Shown here one piece after another: positions 40,845 through 53,893 of a DNA stretch of 64,000 bases. Made by a program: the position numbers and the translations under genes. Numbering within the stretch: position 1 is the stretch's first letter; each line of letters starts with the position of its first letter. Source of the stretch: Gracilaria domingensis (Eukaryota > Rhodophyta > Florideophyceae > Gracilariales > Gracilariaceae); assembly GCA_022539475.1 (NCBI GenBank), contig VCMS01000057.1, positions 186,001 through 250,000 on the forward strand. The letters run 5' to 3'. Below the pieces are notes generated by a model that had not been told where the DNA came from, did not search any database, and saw only the letters and a program-made list of their open reading frames with translations.

Positions 40845-41495
40845 ATGAACTCGATGCCGGTGGAAGATATATTTCCCACGATTCTTGAGTTCTCCAATTC
40901 TTCATCAGTGCAGTGTGCTGCTCAGTTCCTAGAGTCAAAATCGGATCTTTCATTGAACATAGAGGCTTCAAACAGCACAAACATGACCTATTACGGCGTG
41001 GAAGACGAACGCGGAAACTGTAGAAATGTCAATGGCATCATCGGTACAGATCCAATCCACATCTGTCACATTTGCAAGCGTCCGATACATAGTATATGCG
41101 GGGTAGTGCCAACTGATGAACGTCGGTCACAATACGCTCCGAATACTCCAAATGAGGGATCAGGATCTAGAGTACTATACAGAGTGTGCCCTAAAACGGC
41201 GAAGTCTACATCCAAGAAACCCAAGAAAGAAATTCATACGCCAAACAAAGTCAGGATAGAGGATCACGTACTTCAGGTTAATATTAAGACGTTTCACTAC
41301 ATTCTAAGTTTTGAACGTCCTGTGAGAAGAACTTTTGGTGATAATGTGCACAATGCATGCAAATCCAGTTCAAATCCTTTCATGGAGAGTCAGAATTGTT
41401 TCAGAAATCAACTTATATTACAAGATTTATCACTCCAAGTTGCATGCAATGACCGTAATTTAACAGCAACACGAAGAGAACAAAAGTTTCACTGA
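40845..41495 (+). CDS. Hypothetical protein with C-x2-C-x4-H-x2-C motif, copy 1
   Basis: 216 codons, ATG to TGA. A compact metal-binding motif CHICKRPIHSICG lies at about residues 74-86, followed by GVVPTDE. This cysteine/histidine spacing, with HxxCG after it, is typical of small zinc modules in PHD-like domains and in transposon proteins. The rest is Ser/Asn-rich with a basic stretch (STSKKPKKEIHTPNKVR). Family not recognised; could be the N-terminus of a transposase whose remainder is lost. Confidence 0.45.
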   Translation: MNSMPVEDIFPTILEFSNSSSVQCAAQFLESKSDLSLNIEASNSTNMTYYGVEDERGNCRNVNGIIGTDPIHICHICKRPIHSICGVVPTDERRSQYAPNTPNEGSGSRVLYRVCPKTAKSTSKKPKKEIHTPNKVRIEDHVLQVNIKTFHYILSFERPVRRTFGDNVHNACKSSSNPFMESQNCFRNQLILQDLSLQVACNDRNLTATRREQKFH

Positions 41496-42447
41496 CATTT
41501 CCATGAGTGTGATTTTTTGAAAAAATTAAATTCCTCGAAAGTGGCCTTACAATTTATTGAAAGGCATCAATTTCATTTACCGCCTCATGATGATTCAATG
41601 ACAATGGGTTTGGGTAGGCACCCGATACCAGTTGCCGTCACGCGTGGCAGGTGGGGAGCTGAACGCGACGTCGAGGACAACGCACCGCTGCGCCTGAGGT
41701 TTTGCGAGACGGCCCGCGCTACGCGCCACGTCGCGGTGTCCAGCGCGCGAAGCGACATGGCGCCAATCACGGGCACGCGAGATACCTGCGCGACCGCTAT
41801 AAGAAATTTTTGGAAATAGAGGAGGGCAACTTGAGGTTGATTGGCAGACATGGATGATACATGGATGCCATAGGAACTTCATTGGGCGGGCGGGCGATGC
41901 CACTTTTCAGCTCAATTCCGAGGTGTCCAAATGGAGTACATCCGCCATGCCGATGGAGGGCATTATGAATGTAAGCGATACACTTTGCGCCCCATCCGCA
42001 GCTACATTGCTCGCACGTTGCACCCCACGTTGTCAGGTTGCACTCCGAGCCCACTCAGAATAATGAAATGAACTACTAAGAAAGTTGATTTGGCGTTGCA
42101 GGGGTTTCCCAAATAGAACGATAGTGACGCACATAGCGAGTGCACTTGGAGGCTTACCAGAGCGTGATTTTCACTCCAAATGCGCTCACAAAAATGAAAA
42201 CCTTTCTTCAATTGGATGTTACCAGCAGTTTCTGGGGCCCGCGCTCTGTACGCGCGGGGCCGCGCGGCAGTCGTTCAAGGCTGCGAGCCGGTGCCGGGCC
42301 TCAACTCCCGTCGTGGAACACGCGCTGAGCGACGACTCGTGGCCACTGCGCCTTGCGAAACGGCACGGCGCGTTGGGACACGAGCGTGGTACAATCATGC
42401 ACCCCAAAGCCCGGCGCGTAGCAGCTTTGTGGTTCCCGATGCCGTTG
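41496..42447. other. Interval without recognised gene (also 50588-51539)
   Basis: GC-rich open frames on both strands; a short coding-like stretch EYIRHADGGHYECKRYTL near 41940 cannot be assigned. Confidence 0.3.
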
Positions 42448-42577
42448 CGACGCATGGAATGATGTGTCTCGGGCGCACGTTCTCGTTGTCGCGAGACGCA
42501 AGAGAACTGCTACGCCGTGTGAGACGGCGTGGACATTCTGTGGGTCCATGTCGCGCTCTACGCCATGCAGAACGGCC
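42448..42577 (+). pseudogene. PP2C fragment truncated by the duplication junction
   Basis: Same as the first 130 bp of the pseudogene at 51540. It ends at LYAMQNG where copy 2 begins, giving a hybrid junction with antisense ECM29. Confidence 0.6.
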
Positions 42578-42578
42578 G

Positions 42579-43730
42579 AGCTCCTCGTTGGTACCAGAGC
42601 GCGCGCCAGCCGTGTTTGATTCCACTTCCACGCCGCTGAACTCGAGAAACACTCCTTGATTGCCCGGGACGATCACCGCAGCCCGCTTGCCGGCGGTCAG
42701 AGACCGGACGAGGTTTCCAACAATATCTTGCTGACCCTTCGGGGGAAGTATACGATATCGGAGAGCGCGTCGCAGCAGAAGGCGACGAGAAGCACAAAAA
42801 TACATCTCCCAAGGCAGACTGGGGGGCAATGAGCGAGAACAAGTCTTGCAGCTCATGCCGTAACGCGCGTGCCACCTGCTCGCGCAGCGGCGGCGCGCTC
42901 GAAACCAGCAGCACCACCGCCAGCGCGGCTGCAGCAGCCGCTGCTGCGCGGTGCTCAGCGCGGCTCGCAGTGCGTGCAACGCGTCCGCGTCGGCGCGCAA
43001 CAGCACGTGCAGATGGCGGCGGGCAGCAGCTGCAACCGGCGTGCCGGCGCGAGCTGCTGCACAAGGCAGCGCAGCGCAAACAGCAGATATGCCGCCACGG
43101 AGCAGCTATGCTGCTAGTGGCGCTCGCAATGCGCTTCGTACACTGCGATAATGGGCGCAATTGGCGGGGCTGGCTCCCGCGCGCTAGCGCGGCGTGGCGC
43201 GCGAGTTTGCGCCGGCGCAGCCCAGCAGCGGCGAGTTGCATGACGCGTGGGCTGGCGTTGGAGGCGGCGAGGATTTCGATAAGGCGCGCTTGCGTGTCAG
43301 CTAAGGCGAAGATGTCTTCAGGCCAGTGCATGGCGGCGGCGCGTGCCGGCTCCCACAGCCGGCGCGCGTCGAGAATGGCGGGCATGAGCGCGCCCAGCGC
43401 GGCCGCGCGAAATGGAGACGAGTCGCGCGTGCTCAGCCACACGAAAAGCGACAGCGCGACGAGCGCCTACTCGGTGGCGGTTCGCACGGGCGGCGGGGGC
43501 GCCAGCGCGCGCGCGCTGGAGGAGAAGCGCGGGGCGGCTGTGGGGTCGGCCAGCACCAGCGACGGGATGCGCAGCGCTAGGTAGAACAGCGCGGTGTAGC
43601 CGATGGCGCGCAGCGCGTCGCGGAAGAGCGGTGCGCCTTTGGTGCAGGCACCCACCGCACGCGGCAGCGGACGGCGTAGAGAGCGTTGTGACCAGCGCCG
43701 GTAGCAGGCGCGCCAGGACGTGAGCTGAGA
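42579..43730 (-). pseudogene. ECM29: ECM29 5' fragment, copy 2
   Basis: Copy of the 5' part of the ECM29 gene; it ends at GTNEEL where the duplication junction replaces the 3' part with antisense PP2C sequence. The same internal stop as in copy 1 is present. Confidence 0.8.
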
Positions 43731-44046
43731 AGAGTAGCGAAATAGAAATAAATGACGTGGAACTGGTCCAAATCATAATTGCGTCGTATGATCTGGGTCC
43801 AATGGAGACCATATTTCGTCATCATTATCTCTGCAGCTACATTTTGTACCAATAACGATCCATAGAATACAATACGGCAAGGCATCCAAATGGCCACTGT
43901 ACTGTACACGCCCATTATACGGCCAATTAAATTTATTTTGGAAATAATTACGGCCACTAATCGGCCATTTATAGCCCGAAATTGATGTTCATAGGGGCGA
44001 AGTCTTGAAGAGAGCTAAGGAGCGCGCGTGATGCCCCGTTGGTTGG

Positions 44047-44931
44047 TTGGTTCATCCAGCGTACACGCCCATTCAGGCCGATGTCACTCCCGCGGCCGAG
44101 CATTCTTCCAGGCCTCCGGACCCTACTGCCAGGGTTACGAGGTTTCGTAACTTGGGCAGGTGCAATTACCTGGAGTATGCTGAGGTTCTTGAAAGTGTTC
44201 ACTCGTCCGTCACCAATGTCTTAGATCAGTGTGGTGTCGCTTCGTGCAATGTGTCTGTCTCTACGGGGCGCTCTGAACTTGTACGCAAGCTGGAGCGCAC
44301 GGTCGCCAAAGATTTTGGTAAGAAAGATGCCATCGTGGTTGGCACCGTCCTTACGACCAACTGGCAGATCATCCCAGCTATTGTGGGTAGGGGCGATCTC
44401 GTCATCTCCGGCGCGATGAATGACGCGTCTGTCGTGGTCGAAGGTCGCTCATTCGGCGCCAGGATTCGCGTGTTTGAACATAATTTGGCAGAATCGTAGG
44501 AAAGTACTATTCTTGTTGGTATTGCTACGGGATAGCCTGACACAAGCCCTCTGTGGAAACGAATCATGACGGTTGTGGAGAGTATGTACTCAGTGGAAGG
44601 TCAGATGTGCAATCTTTGCCAGGTTGTCGCAGTCAAAAATAAGAATGATGCCTGCTTGTACGTGGATGAGGCGCATTCCATTGGCGCGCTTGGACCGACC
44701 AAACGAGGTGTTTCGGGGCGTCATCACTATGATAGTGTAGATACGCGTAGTATTGATATTATGATACGTACCTTCACTAAATCGTTCAGGACCGTTGGAG
44801 GTTACTTCTTTTCCGAATCTGCTTTAATTGAACGTATTTTCGCGCTTTCTCCAGCTTCTCTCCAGCTTCTCTCTATGAGTCGGCATCATGTCCTCCGAAA
44901 TCGTGGCAGCAGCTTCATTCGAAGAGGCTAG
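44047..44931 (+). pseudogene. LCB2: Serine palmitoyltransferase LCB2-like pseudogene, copy 2
   Basis: Tandem duplicate of 34966-35850 with the same stops. An 11-base duplication near 44862-44873 adds a further frame change after ERIFALSPASL. Confidence 0.88.
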
Positions 44932-45702
44932 GACTGAAATAAAGGACGAAAGTGGATCTGTATCATTCGGGAAGATGAAGGAAGCGTTCATAAGCTTCTG
45001 TGGTAGATGCCGTGCAGATGTTTACGGGGTAACCGACACGGGAGTGATCACTGCGTACATCGCGCGATGGAGCAACTGCGAGTTAGTGGCAATGAAGCCG
45101 AGCCTGACGCTGCTGCGGGAACAGTACCGACACGAAAGGCATCATCTCCAACAGGGCTAGTTTGGCGAGGCGATGAAACTGTTCTGGGGTGTGATGAGCG
45201 CGCTGCCAATGGTTGTGGAGCCCAACGCGCGGGAGGCGGAGGGCACGAAGACGGCACCGGTGATGTGCCGTGAGTACATGGTCGGGCTGTACCTGGAAGC
45301 GGCGGGACGCACCACGAAATCGGTAGGCGACAGCGAGTGATAGGTGCAGTCGGCGGGGCTCTTCTCGCGGCAAAGAGCGCAAAGTAAGTAAAATTTGCGT
45401 CCAGAATTCTAAGGTGGGGAGCCATGATGGATGAGAATGAATAGCACGGTAGTTGACACGAGATGAGTTGCGACTTGCATCGCCACTTGGGAGAAAATGG
45501 AAACGCAAACTAGCACGAGCGCAGATTTGAGAGAGGGTCGCGGAAAAGAGTGGATGGGGTGGTGCGGCAAAGTAGAACCTCTACAAAAACTAGGAGACCC
45601 AAGAATTAAACAGCGCGAGATGAAATTCAATATTCCAAAATTTCTTAATTTTTTGAGTGTCAGCCTCTGCCACCCCCTCGCGCGCCCCAAATAGCCCAAA
45701 AA

Positions 45703-46454
45703 CTAGCTTAGTTTCCAAAGCGAACAGACTATATTCCACTTTGCAGAACACAGACGTTGTCGCGCGACACAATACTCGTCACTGACGTAGTCCCCAATAG
45801 CAGCCATGTAACTATCTGGACAGGAAGAAACATATTTCATGACGACTCCAGTCCGTTTCACCATATAGTGCTTGAAACTATCGTATGTCATGTAAAAACC
45901 ACTGTTGGCGACACGAAAAATCTTTCTGCTGTCTTCTCGAGAACATGAACTCTGCTGCAATGCATCGAAGAGGTACTAACTGCCTGGATTCGTTCGGAGA
46001 CGAGGACTACACCTAACAATGCTTCTCTGATCAAACCTGCACCTTCGGATTCCACAAATTGTCTAGCGCTGTTGTCGTTGCCAAAGAGTAAATCCAAAAA
46101 AGACGTAAGGTTCGCAAATAATTCAGCGTAAATGAAAGATACTGATTGTTTTCTTGTCACATGTCATGGTAATGATTCGGTTGCACTGATTAGTAGATGA
46201 GGTCCAGATTTCAACCCTTCAATGCTGTTTCGACGAAGCTGCTGCCAGAAAGGAACCCTCCGCCGCTTGAAAGGTCTACGAGGACTTTGTGGTGAAGCCT
46301 GTGACGATGAGCTTTCGCCCGAAAGCAGGTTTACATCGTCTCCCTCAAATGAGGATGAGACCTCATCTTCAGTGACATCTTGTGACGCCAGATACGGTGA
46401 GTCAAGTATCGATGAGAGTGATGCAGGTATTGAGAAATCAGTAGAGTAATCCAT
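45703..46454 (-). pseudogene. Unknown protein in broken frames, copy 2
   Basis: Duplicate of 36611-37362 with the same breaks. Confidence 0.35.
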
Positions 46455-46737
46455 TTCGAAGGAGAGAATTCGACTTGAGAGGTTGGTCTCTCATGAACTT
46501 CAAGAAGTCATCATAAATCAGAACCCACATTGGCATGCAGTCGTGCGAAAAATCCAATAAGAAGGTCACCAAGTATCCAGAAAGTAGCGCCGCACAAGAT
46601 CCAGCTGGAAAAGAAACGCGGTATTCAATTTTTCTGCAGACGAAGTCGAAGCAAAAAGTGACTTTACATTTCTGCTTCCAGTGAGTACGAGTTGCGATTG
46701 AACCGCGCTTTTGTGTCTCACATGCACATAGATTGTT

Positions 46738-47973
46738 GTGTCTCTTTTTCATATCCAGGCATTTCAATGCGATTCCTATTCCACATCAAGTCAGTTCTTC
46801 GCTCTCCCTTGTCTGTGTGAAAATGCCTTATCTTCCCCAAGGCAGTCTACACCTCCGGGAAAGGGGCTTCCATCATCCGATGTCCGCACCCAAAAGCATT
46901 CGGGTGAGTTGCCGTGTACCTGTGAATCAATCCGCCGCAGGAAGTACGGCTGTGGCAGTCAGCGACGTGCGGCAGAAATTTTCGACCGTGCTTACGCCAC
47001 TTGGAAGAAGCAACCTATTAACGAATCGAACGTAGTCATCACGAACGGTAGAGCCCGGAGAGTCCGTCTGAGAATCCGCCAGACATTTTATTGCGGAGGC
47101 TCCGTGGAAAACTGGGCCATCGAAAAGGCGAAGTACACGTGTGCAGAGGGCGATACTCGGCTTCATAGGGAGATGCAGGGGCTCTGGAGGAAGTTGAATG
47201 CCACATTTTCCTTCCCGCAAATGGCTGAAGACTACTGTTCGGCTGAATCTTTCGTCCAAGAAGTATTCAAAGCCGACAAGAAGTATAAGGAAGCCACCAA
47301 GTATTGGGTCCATCCGAAGAGTTGAAAGCAGGAAGAGCAAGCCAAGAGCAGAGCAGTGGATGGTGGTCTGGAGCATGATAGTGGGGATGATATTCAGATA
47401 CAGGCCAATCCTTCTTCTTCACAATGTGTAGCACCACGTAGGGTAAAGAAGAAATGGAAGCTTAAAGTACGTAAAGATTCGTCTCTTCCAAAAGTGGGAC
47501 GTTCAGGTAAGCACAAGAGGTTGGTAGTGGAAGAATCGGATTTAGAATCCACTCTTGTACATTTGCCAAATTTTCATCGAGGAGTTAAGAAGAAGGTCTC
47601 ACATGTAACAGAGAGAGCAATGAACAAAACCAGAAGTTCTAATGCAGGAACCGACCGTGCCAGACAAGAAAGCTCGAACGATGAAGAGATATCTCCGGCA
47701 CGAGAAAAGAGAAGCAAACAGGTCAAAGTTATCAGTAGAGTTGAGGAGTCCTCTTTCTCATAAGAAAGCATATCCGACAGCGAAGATGATTCCAGCACTA
47801 AAAGAAGACAGAAAAGGCCTGTGAAGCCGTCCACAAACGTGAGGGTGGCAGCAAAGACACAGAGGTATTACACAGGAGAGGAGGTTGCAAAAAGGTGGAA
47901 ACATACGAGAAAGAAATGTTCAATTAATGATTGCTCCCTTCCTGGACCCACCGCTCACAATTGTATCGTGTGA
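46738..47973 (+). pseudogene. Unknown basic protein, one phase interrupted by two stops, copy 2
   Basis: Duplicate of 37646-38881; the two stops are at 47323 and 47761. Confidence 0.45.
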
Positions 47974-49936
47974 AAAACACCGATGCACAAACTATATGGA
48001 ATCCATGTACTTAGGCGGGCGCATGTTGAGGGTTTAGATATTTGTTTTATTGTTTGTCTCGGCAAACTTTTTCTCGAAATGAATGCGTGAGCAGCAGTAT
48101 AATACGCAAAATACAATTGTTTCCGGAACTAGTGACTCCGAGGTTAAGAAGTTTGATGTGTTCTCCATTGCTTGTCTCGCGTATTAAGGGCGAGGTCTTC
48201 AGCCTTCTTGATATAAATAAGTGGCATACCACCCTTTCACGGAATTGATTCTGATTCTGACTATAATAGAACGCGGCTTGTATTTGATAAATTTGCAAAG
48301 CATGCCATATGTTAATATTCTGGACTGTTCCTTAATGAGATCCAACGAACCGCTAATGGAAAAGAGAGGTGCGACGGGGTTTCATGACATTGCTTTTGAA
48401 GTATTTTCGTCCATCATTGTAGGTATCGACAACGGTTGGAAGAGGTAACTCGAATTTTTCTACAGTTAATTTAGGCAGTTTCTCGGTGAGAAAGTCGTAC
48501 AACGTACCACTTCATAGCAGGTTCATAACATTTTGAATCTTGGAAGGGTTATTGCGTACTTGCCGAAGAGAAAACATCTAGTTTACAAATGAAGGCGCTC
48601 TCTTTCCTCTCCGGCAAACAAGTTTCCACAAGGTCAGTTTCAGAACTAATACTATTGATTTCAGATCACCACTTATGGGCTGCAACGTAGTCCATGCACT
48701 TCGAATAGGCACCAGTACCCCGACCAACTTCTGAACCAACCTCTGAACCTGAACTTCTTAATTTAAGTTCGAAGTAGCGTTTGGAAGGGATGAGTGAGTT
48801 CTTTCATCGCGACCATGGGCTCCACAAGGCAAGCGTGCTGTAGTCTTACCCAGGAAGGCCCAACAGCAAGTCGAAATTAACTGTATTCTCATCATGTTGC
48901 CATCAATATTCTTTAGAAATAGAAACTTGTTCGAAGAGCTCGATCTAACGGACGTAACTTTAGAAGCACCACAAGGAGATCTGTTGCAACAGCGTGTCCC
49001 ATCGTTTTCATTGAAGCGCCGCGATTCAATTCTAGTGACAGCGTCACCTTGATACTTGTAGAACTTCAAGGATGTGCAGGGCTATTGAAGGAGGAGAACG
49101 GTGGTCGTTGAACCCCAACGGAAGGGGAGGTACCGCACAAACCAATATCACCCATGCAAAACGTCTCGGAAGGTAGTAGGGGAGGCTGCGGGCGTAGTAA
49201 GGGTGCGACGACGAAGGTGCATTCGGCGAAGGAGTTGAAACCGGTCTCGCGCGCTTGAACGCAGACAGAAGACGCACAAGAGGACGAGTCCAATCAGCCA
49301 CGGTGACCGAACACACGGCTATGGTTACGCGCATTCGCCGCTCGAGCGGCGCATATCAAGTGCGGCTCGCGCGCGCAATACACAAGGCCAGCTGCATACG
49401 AATGAAGAAAAGCGCTCTGATTGCGTCCATCATGATAGTGTGTCCCGCGTGCTATAAGCGGCAGACGACGGCGAGCACTGGTGCCGAGCAGCGGTAGCGC
49501 ACCCGGTGGGTGATCAAACAAGCGCCTTAGCGGCGCGCAACGCAAGAAGAGCCAGCCGCGCAGCGCGATCAGCGTCATTGCGTTACGCCACAGCGAGGCG
49601 CGCGGGGGCGGCGCCATCGTCAGCCTCGCGCCAGCGCGCCGTACAGCACGGAAGTAGCATACGTCATCAGTGACGTGCGCTTCGACAGCGGAGGCCATGT
49701 TTTGCCTATGCACGCTTTCGTCTCCTGGCGAGCGCAAATGACAGATGACGTAAGAGAACAGGATGTTCTTTGGCATGGCGAGTGAATGTCATGTTCCCAG
49801 TGTGCACTCCACGTCTTCAGAGTTGTACAATTTGGAACTATACGGGGATGAAGAGAACGAGGTTTTCTGATTGGTCGCAAGAGGTGAAGAAAATTGGGCA
49901 CTATTTCGGAGAAACATTGTGTAAATATACTCGAAG

Positions 49937-50587
49937 ATGAACTCGATGCCGGTGGAAGATATATTTCCCACGATTCTTGAGTTCTCCAATTCTTCATCAG
50001 TGCAGTGTGCTGCTCAGTTCCTAGAGTCAAAATCGGATCTTTCATTGAACATAGAGGCTTCAAACAGCACAAACATGACCTATTACGGCGTGGAAGACGA
50101 ACGCGGAAACTGTAGAAATGTCAATGGCATCATCGGTACAGATCCAATCCACATCTGTCACATTTGCAAGCGTCCGATACATAGTATATGCGGGGTAGTG
50201 CCAACTGATGAACGTCGGTCACAATACGCTCCGAATACTCCAAATGAGGGATCAGGATCTAGAGTACTATACAGAGTGTGCCCTAAAACGGCGAAGTCTA
50301 CATCCAAGAAACCCAAGAAAGAAATTCATACGCCAAACAAAGTCAGGATAGAGGATCACGTACTTCAGGTTAATATTAAGACGTTTCACTACATTCTAAG
50401 TTTTGAACGTCCTGTGAGAAGAACTTTTGGTGATAATGTGCACAATGCATGCAAATCCAGTTCAAATCCTTTCATGGAGAGTCAGAATTGTTTCAGAAAT
50501 CAACTTATATTACAAGATTTATCACTCCAAGTTGCATGCAATGACCGTAATTTAACAGCAACACGAAGAGAACAAAAGTTTCACTGA
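49937..50587 (+). CDS. Hypothetical protein with C-x2-C-x4-H-x2-C motif, copy 2
   Basis: Duplicate of 40845-41495 with no protein change seen. Confidence 0.45.
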   Translation: MNSMPVEDIFPTILEFSNSSSVQCAAQFLESKSDLSLNIEASNSTNMTYYGVEDERGNCRNVNGIIGTDPIHICHICKRPIHSICGVVPTDERRSQYAPNTPNEGSGSRVLYRVCPKTAKSTSKKPKKEIHTPNKVRIEDHVLQVNIKTFHYILSFERPVRRTFGDNVHNACKSSSNPFMESQNCFRNQLILQDLSLQVACNDRNLTATRREQKFH

Positions 50588-51539
50588 CATTTCCATGAGT
50601 GTGATTTTTTGAAAAAATTAAATTCCTCGAAAGTGGCCTTACAATTTATTGAAAGGCATCAATTTCATTTACCGCCTCATGATGATTCAATGACAATGGG
50701 TTTGGGTAGGCACCCGATACCAGTTGCCGTCACGCGTGGCAGGTGGGGAGCTGAACGCGACGTCGAGGACAACGCACCGCTGCGCCTGAGGTTTTGCGAG
50801 ACGGCCCGCGCTACGCGCCACGTCGCGGTGTCCAGCGCGCGAAGCGACATGGCGCCAATCACGGGCACGCGAGATACCTGCGCGACCGCTATAAGAAATT
50901 TTTGGAAATAGAGGAGGGCAACTTGAGGTTGATTGGCAGACATGGATGATACATGGATGCCATAGGAACTTCATTGGGCGGGCGGGCGATGCCACTTTTC
51001 AGCTCAATTCCGAGGTGTCCAAATGGAGTACATCCGCCATGCCGATGGAGGGCATTATGAATGTAAGCGATACACTTTGCGCCCCATCCGCAGCTACATT
51101 GCTCGCACGTTGCACCCCACGTTGTCAGGTTGCACTCCGAGCCCACTCAGAATAATGAAATGAACTACTAAGAAAGTTGATTTGGCGTTGCAGGGGTTTC
51201 CCAAATAGAACGATAGTGACGCACATAGCGAGTGCACTTGGAGGCTTACCAGAGCGTGATTTTCACTCCAAATGCGCTCACAAAAATGAAAACCTTTCTT
51301 CAATTGGATGTTACCAGCAGTTTCTGGGGCCCGCGCTCTGTACGCGCGGGGCCGCGCGGCAGTCGTTCAAGGCTGCGAGCCGGTGCCGGGCCTCAACTCC
51401 CGTCGTGGAACACGCGCTGAGCGACGACTCGTGGCCACTGCGCCTTGCGAAACGGCACGGCGCGTTGGGACACGAGCGTGGTACAATCATGCACCCCAAA
51501 GCCCGGCGCGTAGCAGCTTTGTGGTTCCCGATGCCGTTG

Positions 51540-52335
51540 CGACGCATGGAATGATGTGTCTCGGGCGCACGTTCTCGTTGTCGCGAGACGCAAGAGAACT
51601 GCTACGCCGTGTGAGACGGCGTGGACATTCTGTGGGTCCATGTCGCGCTCTACGCCATGCAGAACGGCCATCTCGCCTTGGTCGCCGCCGAGTTTGTGCG
51701 CGAGTGCCTCGTCATGGAGGTGCTGGGCGACGAGGGCTCGAAAAGCGCGTGTTTCCGAGCTGCAAGGAGATGTCGCAACAGGCCGTCTTTTCAGGGCTTG
51801 AGGCCAGGGTGTTGAGGATCAACGCGGAGCGGCGCGTCTCCGACGGCACCACTTTGTGCGTGCTGCTGTTTCTCAACGGCCTTCTGTTCGTTTCCAACGC
51901 GGGCGACAGTCGCATTGCTCGTCTGCGAGGACGGCTCGCATCGCTTCTTGACGGCCTCTCACAGCGTCCGCGACGCACACGGGCTCAAACGCGTGAAGTC
52001 AGCAGGCCTCATCATTCGCAACGGCCGCATGCTCGGTCGCATAAGCACCTCAACATAACCCAGGCACTCTGCGATCGCGATCACAAGCTCGATGCATACA
52101 CCGCCCCGTCGGACATCTCTAAGTACTCATGCTAAGTAGTCATAGCCGCATTCTGCTTGCCGCTGATGCACTGTGGAATAAAAACGTGTTGGACCAGCAG
52201 GAGCTGGTATCCATGACCCTCAGTAAAACGCACACGGAGCCGCTGCCAAAGCTTGCACGAACCATTATCAACTAGGCTTTGCGATTCAACTCTCGCGATA
52301 AGATCAGCTTGACATCTCTTCAACTTAATGTGTCA
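51540..52335 (+). pseudogene. PP2C-family protein phosphatase pseudogene
   Basis: Blocks in PP2C order across three frames: NGHLALVAAEFVRECLVMEV near 51660-51720 (DGHGG-type region degraded), TLCVLLFLNGLLFVSNAGDS with NAGDSRIARL (GDSR motif) near 51853-51928, IRNGRMLGRIS in another frame near 52015, LCDRDHKLDA near 52075, RILLAADALWNKNVLDQQEL (equivalent of LASDGLWD) near 52150, and NSRDKISLTSLQL near 52290 (SxDNITVxVV). Functional PP2Cs are metal-dependent Ser/Thr phosphatases; the DGHGG metal site is not intact. An in-frame TAG at about 52275 and several frameshifts break it. Confidence 0.8.
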
Positions 52336-52676
52336 CAGCAGCAGTACGCTGATTATTTTCGTGCCACCGCCCAACATTAGTCTTTGCAAGGTGTGCGCGT
52401 TGACGACACGCCACAAGTTCCGCAGCAGTTCAAATATCCTCACTAGAAGCCCTCAGTGCCGCTGCGATCACTGCCCTCTCCAGCGGCAAGCTCTTCATCA
52501 ACAAGCGTCATGTGTCGCAGCGGCAAGCTGCCCAGCGTCAAATTCTACTACTTCGTTTTCACGCGGGAAATTCTCGCTGAATGTAGACGTGAAATACCTA
52601 ACTCTTCTATAGCTATAAAACCTCTTGCAACTCGTCTTCATGCTCCGGCAGTCATGCCAGTTTAACTTGTCATTAT

Positions 52677-53027
52677 TTATAGAGTTCCCCTCAAATTTAC
52701 GTTGCGATGATCCCACTCACCTCCACTGTCGCTCCGCAGCAATTCTGTCAAGTCGGTTCTAACTTCTGAGCGTTCAGCATCGTTTCCGGCTTTATCCGTT
52801 GCTTCTTTATCCATGTCCGTATCCTTTCGATTTTCATACGACAACTCTGCATATGATGGTGATGGCGACACGCTCCCCTTGCTCTCCGCGCTCTTTACTC
52901 GCGCATCGCCCACGCGCGGCTTGTTCTTCAACCAGGAGCAGTTCGGAATGTGCATTTCAGCTACCCATGTTGTGCCATGTAGTATCGGATGTGTTCTATG
53001 GTGCAACTGTTGTGCCCTCCCTGTCAT
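52677..53027 (-). CDS. Hypothetical 116-residue protein
   Basis: ATG at 53027. It reads HPILHGTTWVAEMHIPNCSW, then acidic and charged segments (DTDMDKEATDKAGNDAERSE). Not recognised; could be an exon fragment. The stop falls in AT-rich sequence. Confidence 0.3.
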   Translation of the reverse strand: MTGRAQQLHHRTHPILHGTTWVAEMHIPNCSWLKNKPRVGDARVKSAESKGSVSPSPSYAELSYENRKDTDMDKEATDKAGNDAERSEVRTDLTELLRSDSGGEWDHRNVNLRGTL

Positions 53028-53893
53028 AGGGTGAGTAGTAAACTAGGTGGGCATATCTTCTACTTGAGTTTTCACGGGCGTTTCATGAACAGGATGGTCG
53101 GCGACAGTACCACTGAAGGCGATGTGGGTCCCACCATGTTCTGGGCTCCCTAAAGTAAACAATGCCACGGCGGCACATCAGCAGCCCGCAAAAGGTTCAC
53201 TCGTACTCTTTGCTTCCCCGCTTTGGCACCATGATGCTTCCGATTTGATATGAGTATGTCGGTCATAGCGACGAAAAACCAACTCATCGACTTAGCATTT
53301 AGAGGTCAATACAATAGGAGAACTTCCCCAAACGTTCAGCAATGTCCTGCTCTCATCACGCGACAGCAAATTATAAGCCGTGGTCAGCCCGTCTGAAGAC
53401 GACAATCAAAATAGGGAAAGACTAGTGCGTAACTATACTTGACGCGTGAGTGTCCTTCAAAGAGAGCACAGTTTCTTGTACGTCGCTTTTGTAGAGAAGC
53501 TCTGCCGCAAAGGCAGTTTCGGCCGCATTGGTTAAATTTGTACCTCGCCTTCATCAAGAACTGCTGACATGCCGAAGACTCTTGGATATTGCGATTAAAC
53601 CTTGACACTGACCCTAAAAGAATTATTTTCAATTTTTGGAACTAAGTGTGAGTGCAAATGGAGACAATTGGAGCATTTGGAGTGTAATCGGTGTACAATG
53701 TGAAATGGCGGCCCACTGATTTCTTTCAACTGGGTGCAATCTGAGGTAAAGTGGATGAAATCTGGTTTTCTCGTGCTCACCGGTCCTCTTCCCCAGTGAA
53801 AAGTGAGTTCAACTGGAAGGGGAGTTCTTTTCGCTTGCGCGCCCCGTGTGTGATGGGTGCAAATTGAGTTCCTCTGCATACTTTCACGTGTCG

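Larger units (their letters stand above)
33499..42577. repeat. 9.08-kb tandem duplication, copy 1
   Basis: Starts AGCTCCTCGTTGG inside ECM29 and ends GCAGAACGGCC inside the PP2C. It contains the 5' part of ECM29 (minus), LCB2 pseudogene (plus), small minus-strand ORFs near 36.6-37.4 kb, a long plus-strand ORF with stops (37646-38881), a zinc-motif protein (40845-41495) and the start of the PP2C. Confidence 0.95.
42578..51669. repeat. 9.09-kb tandem duplication, copy 2
   Basis: Direct copy of 33499-42577. I noticed three differences: one extra G near 43974, an 11-base local duplication near 44862-44873, and one substitution near 45611 (A for T). The ECM29 fragment here lacks its 3' part, while the PP2C continues past the right breakpoint. 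Confidence 0.95.
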
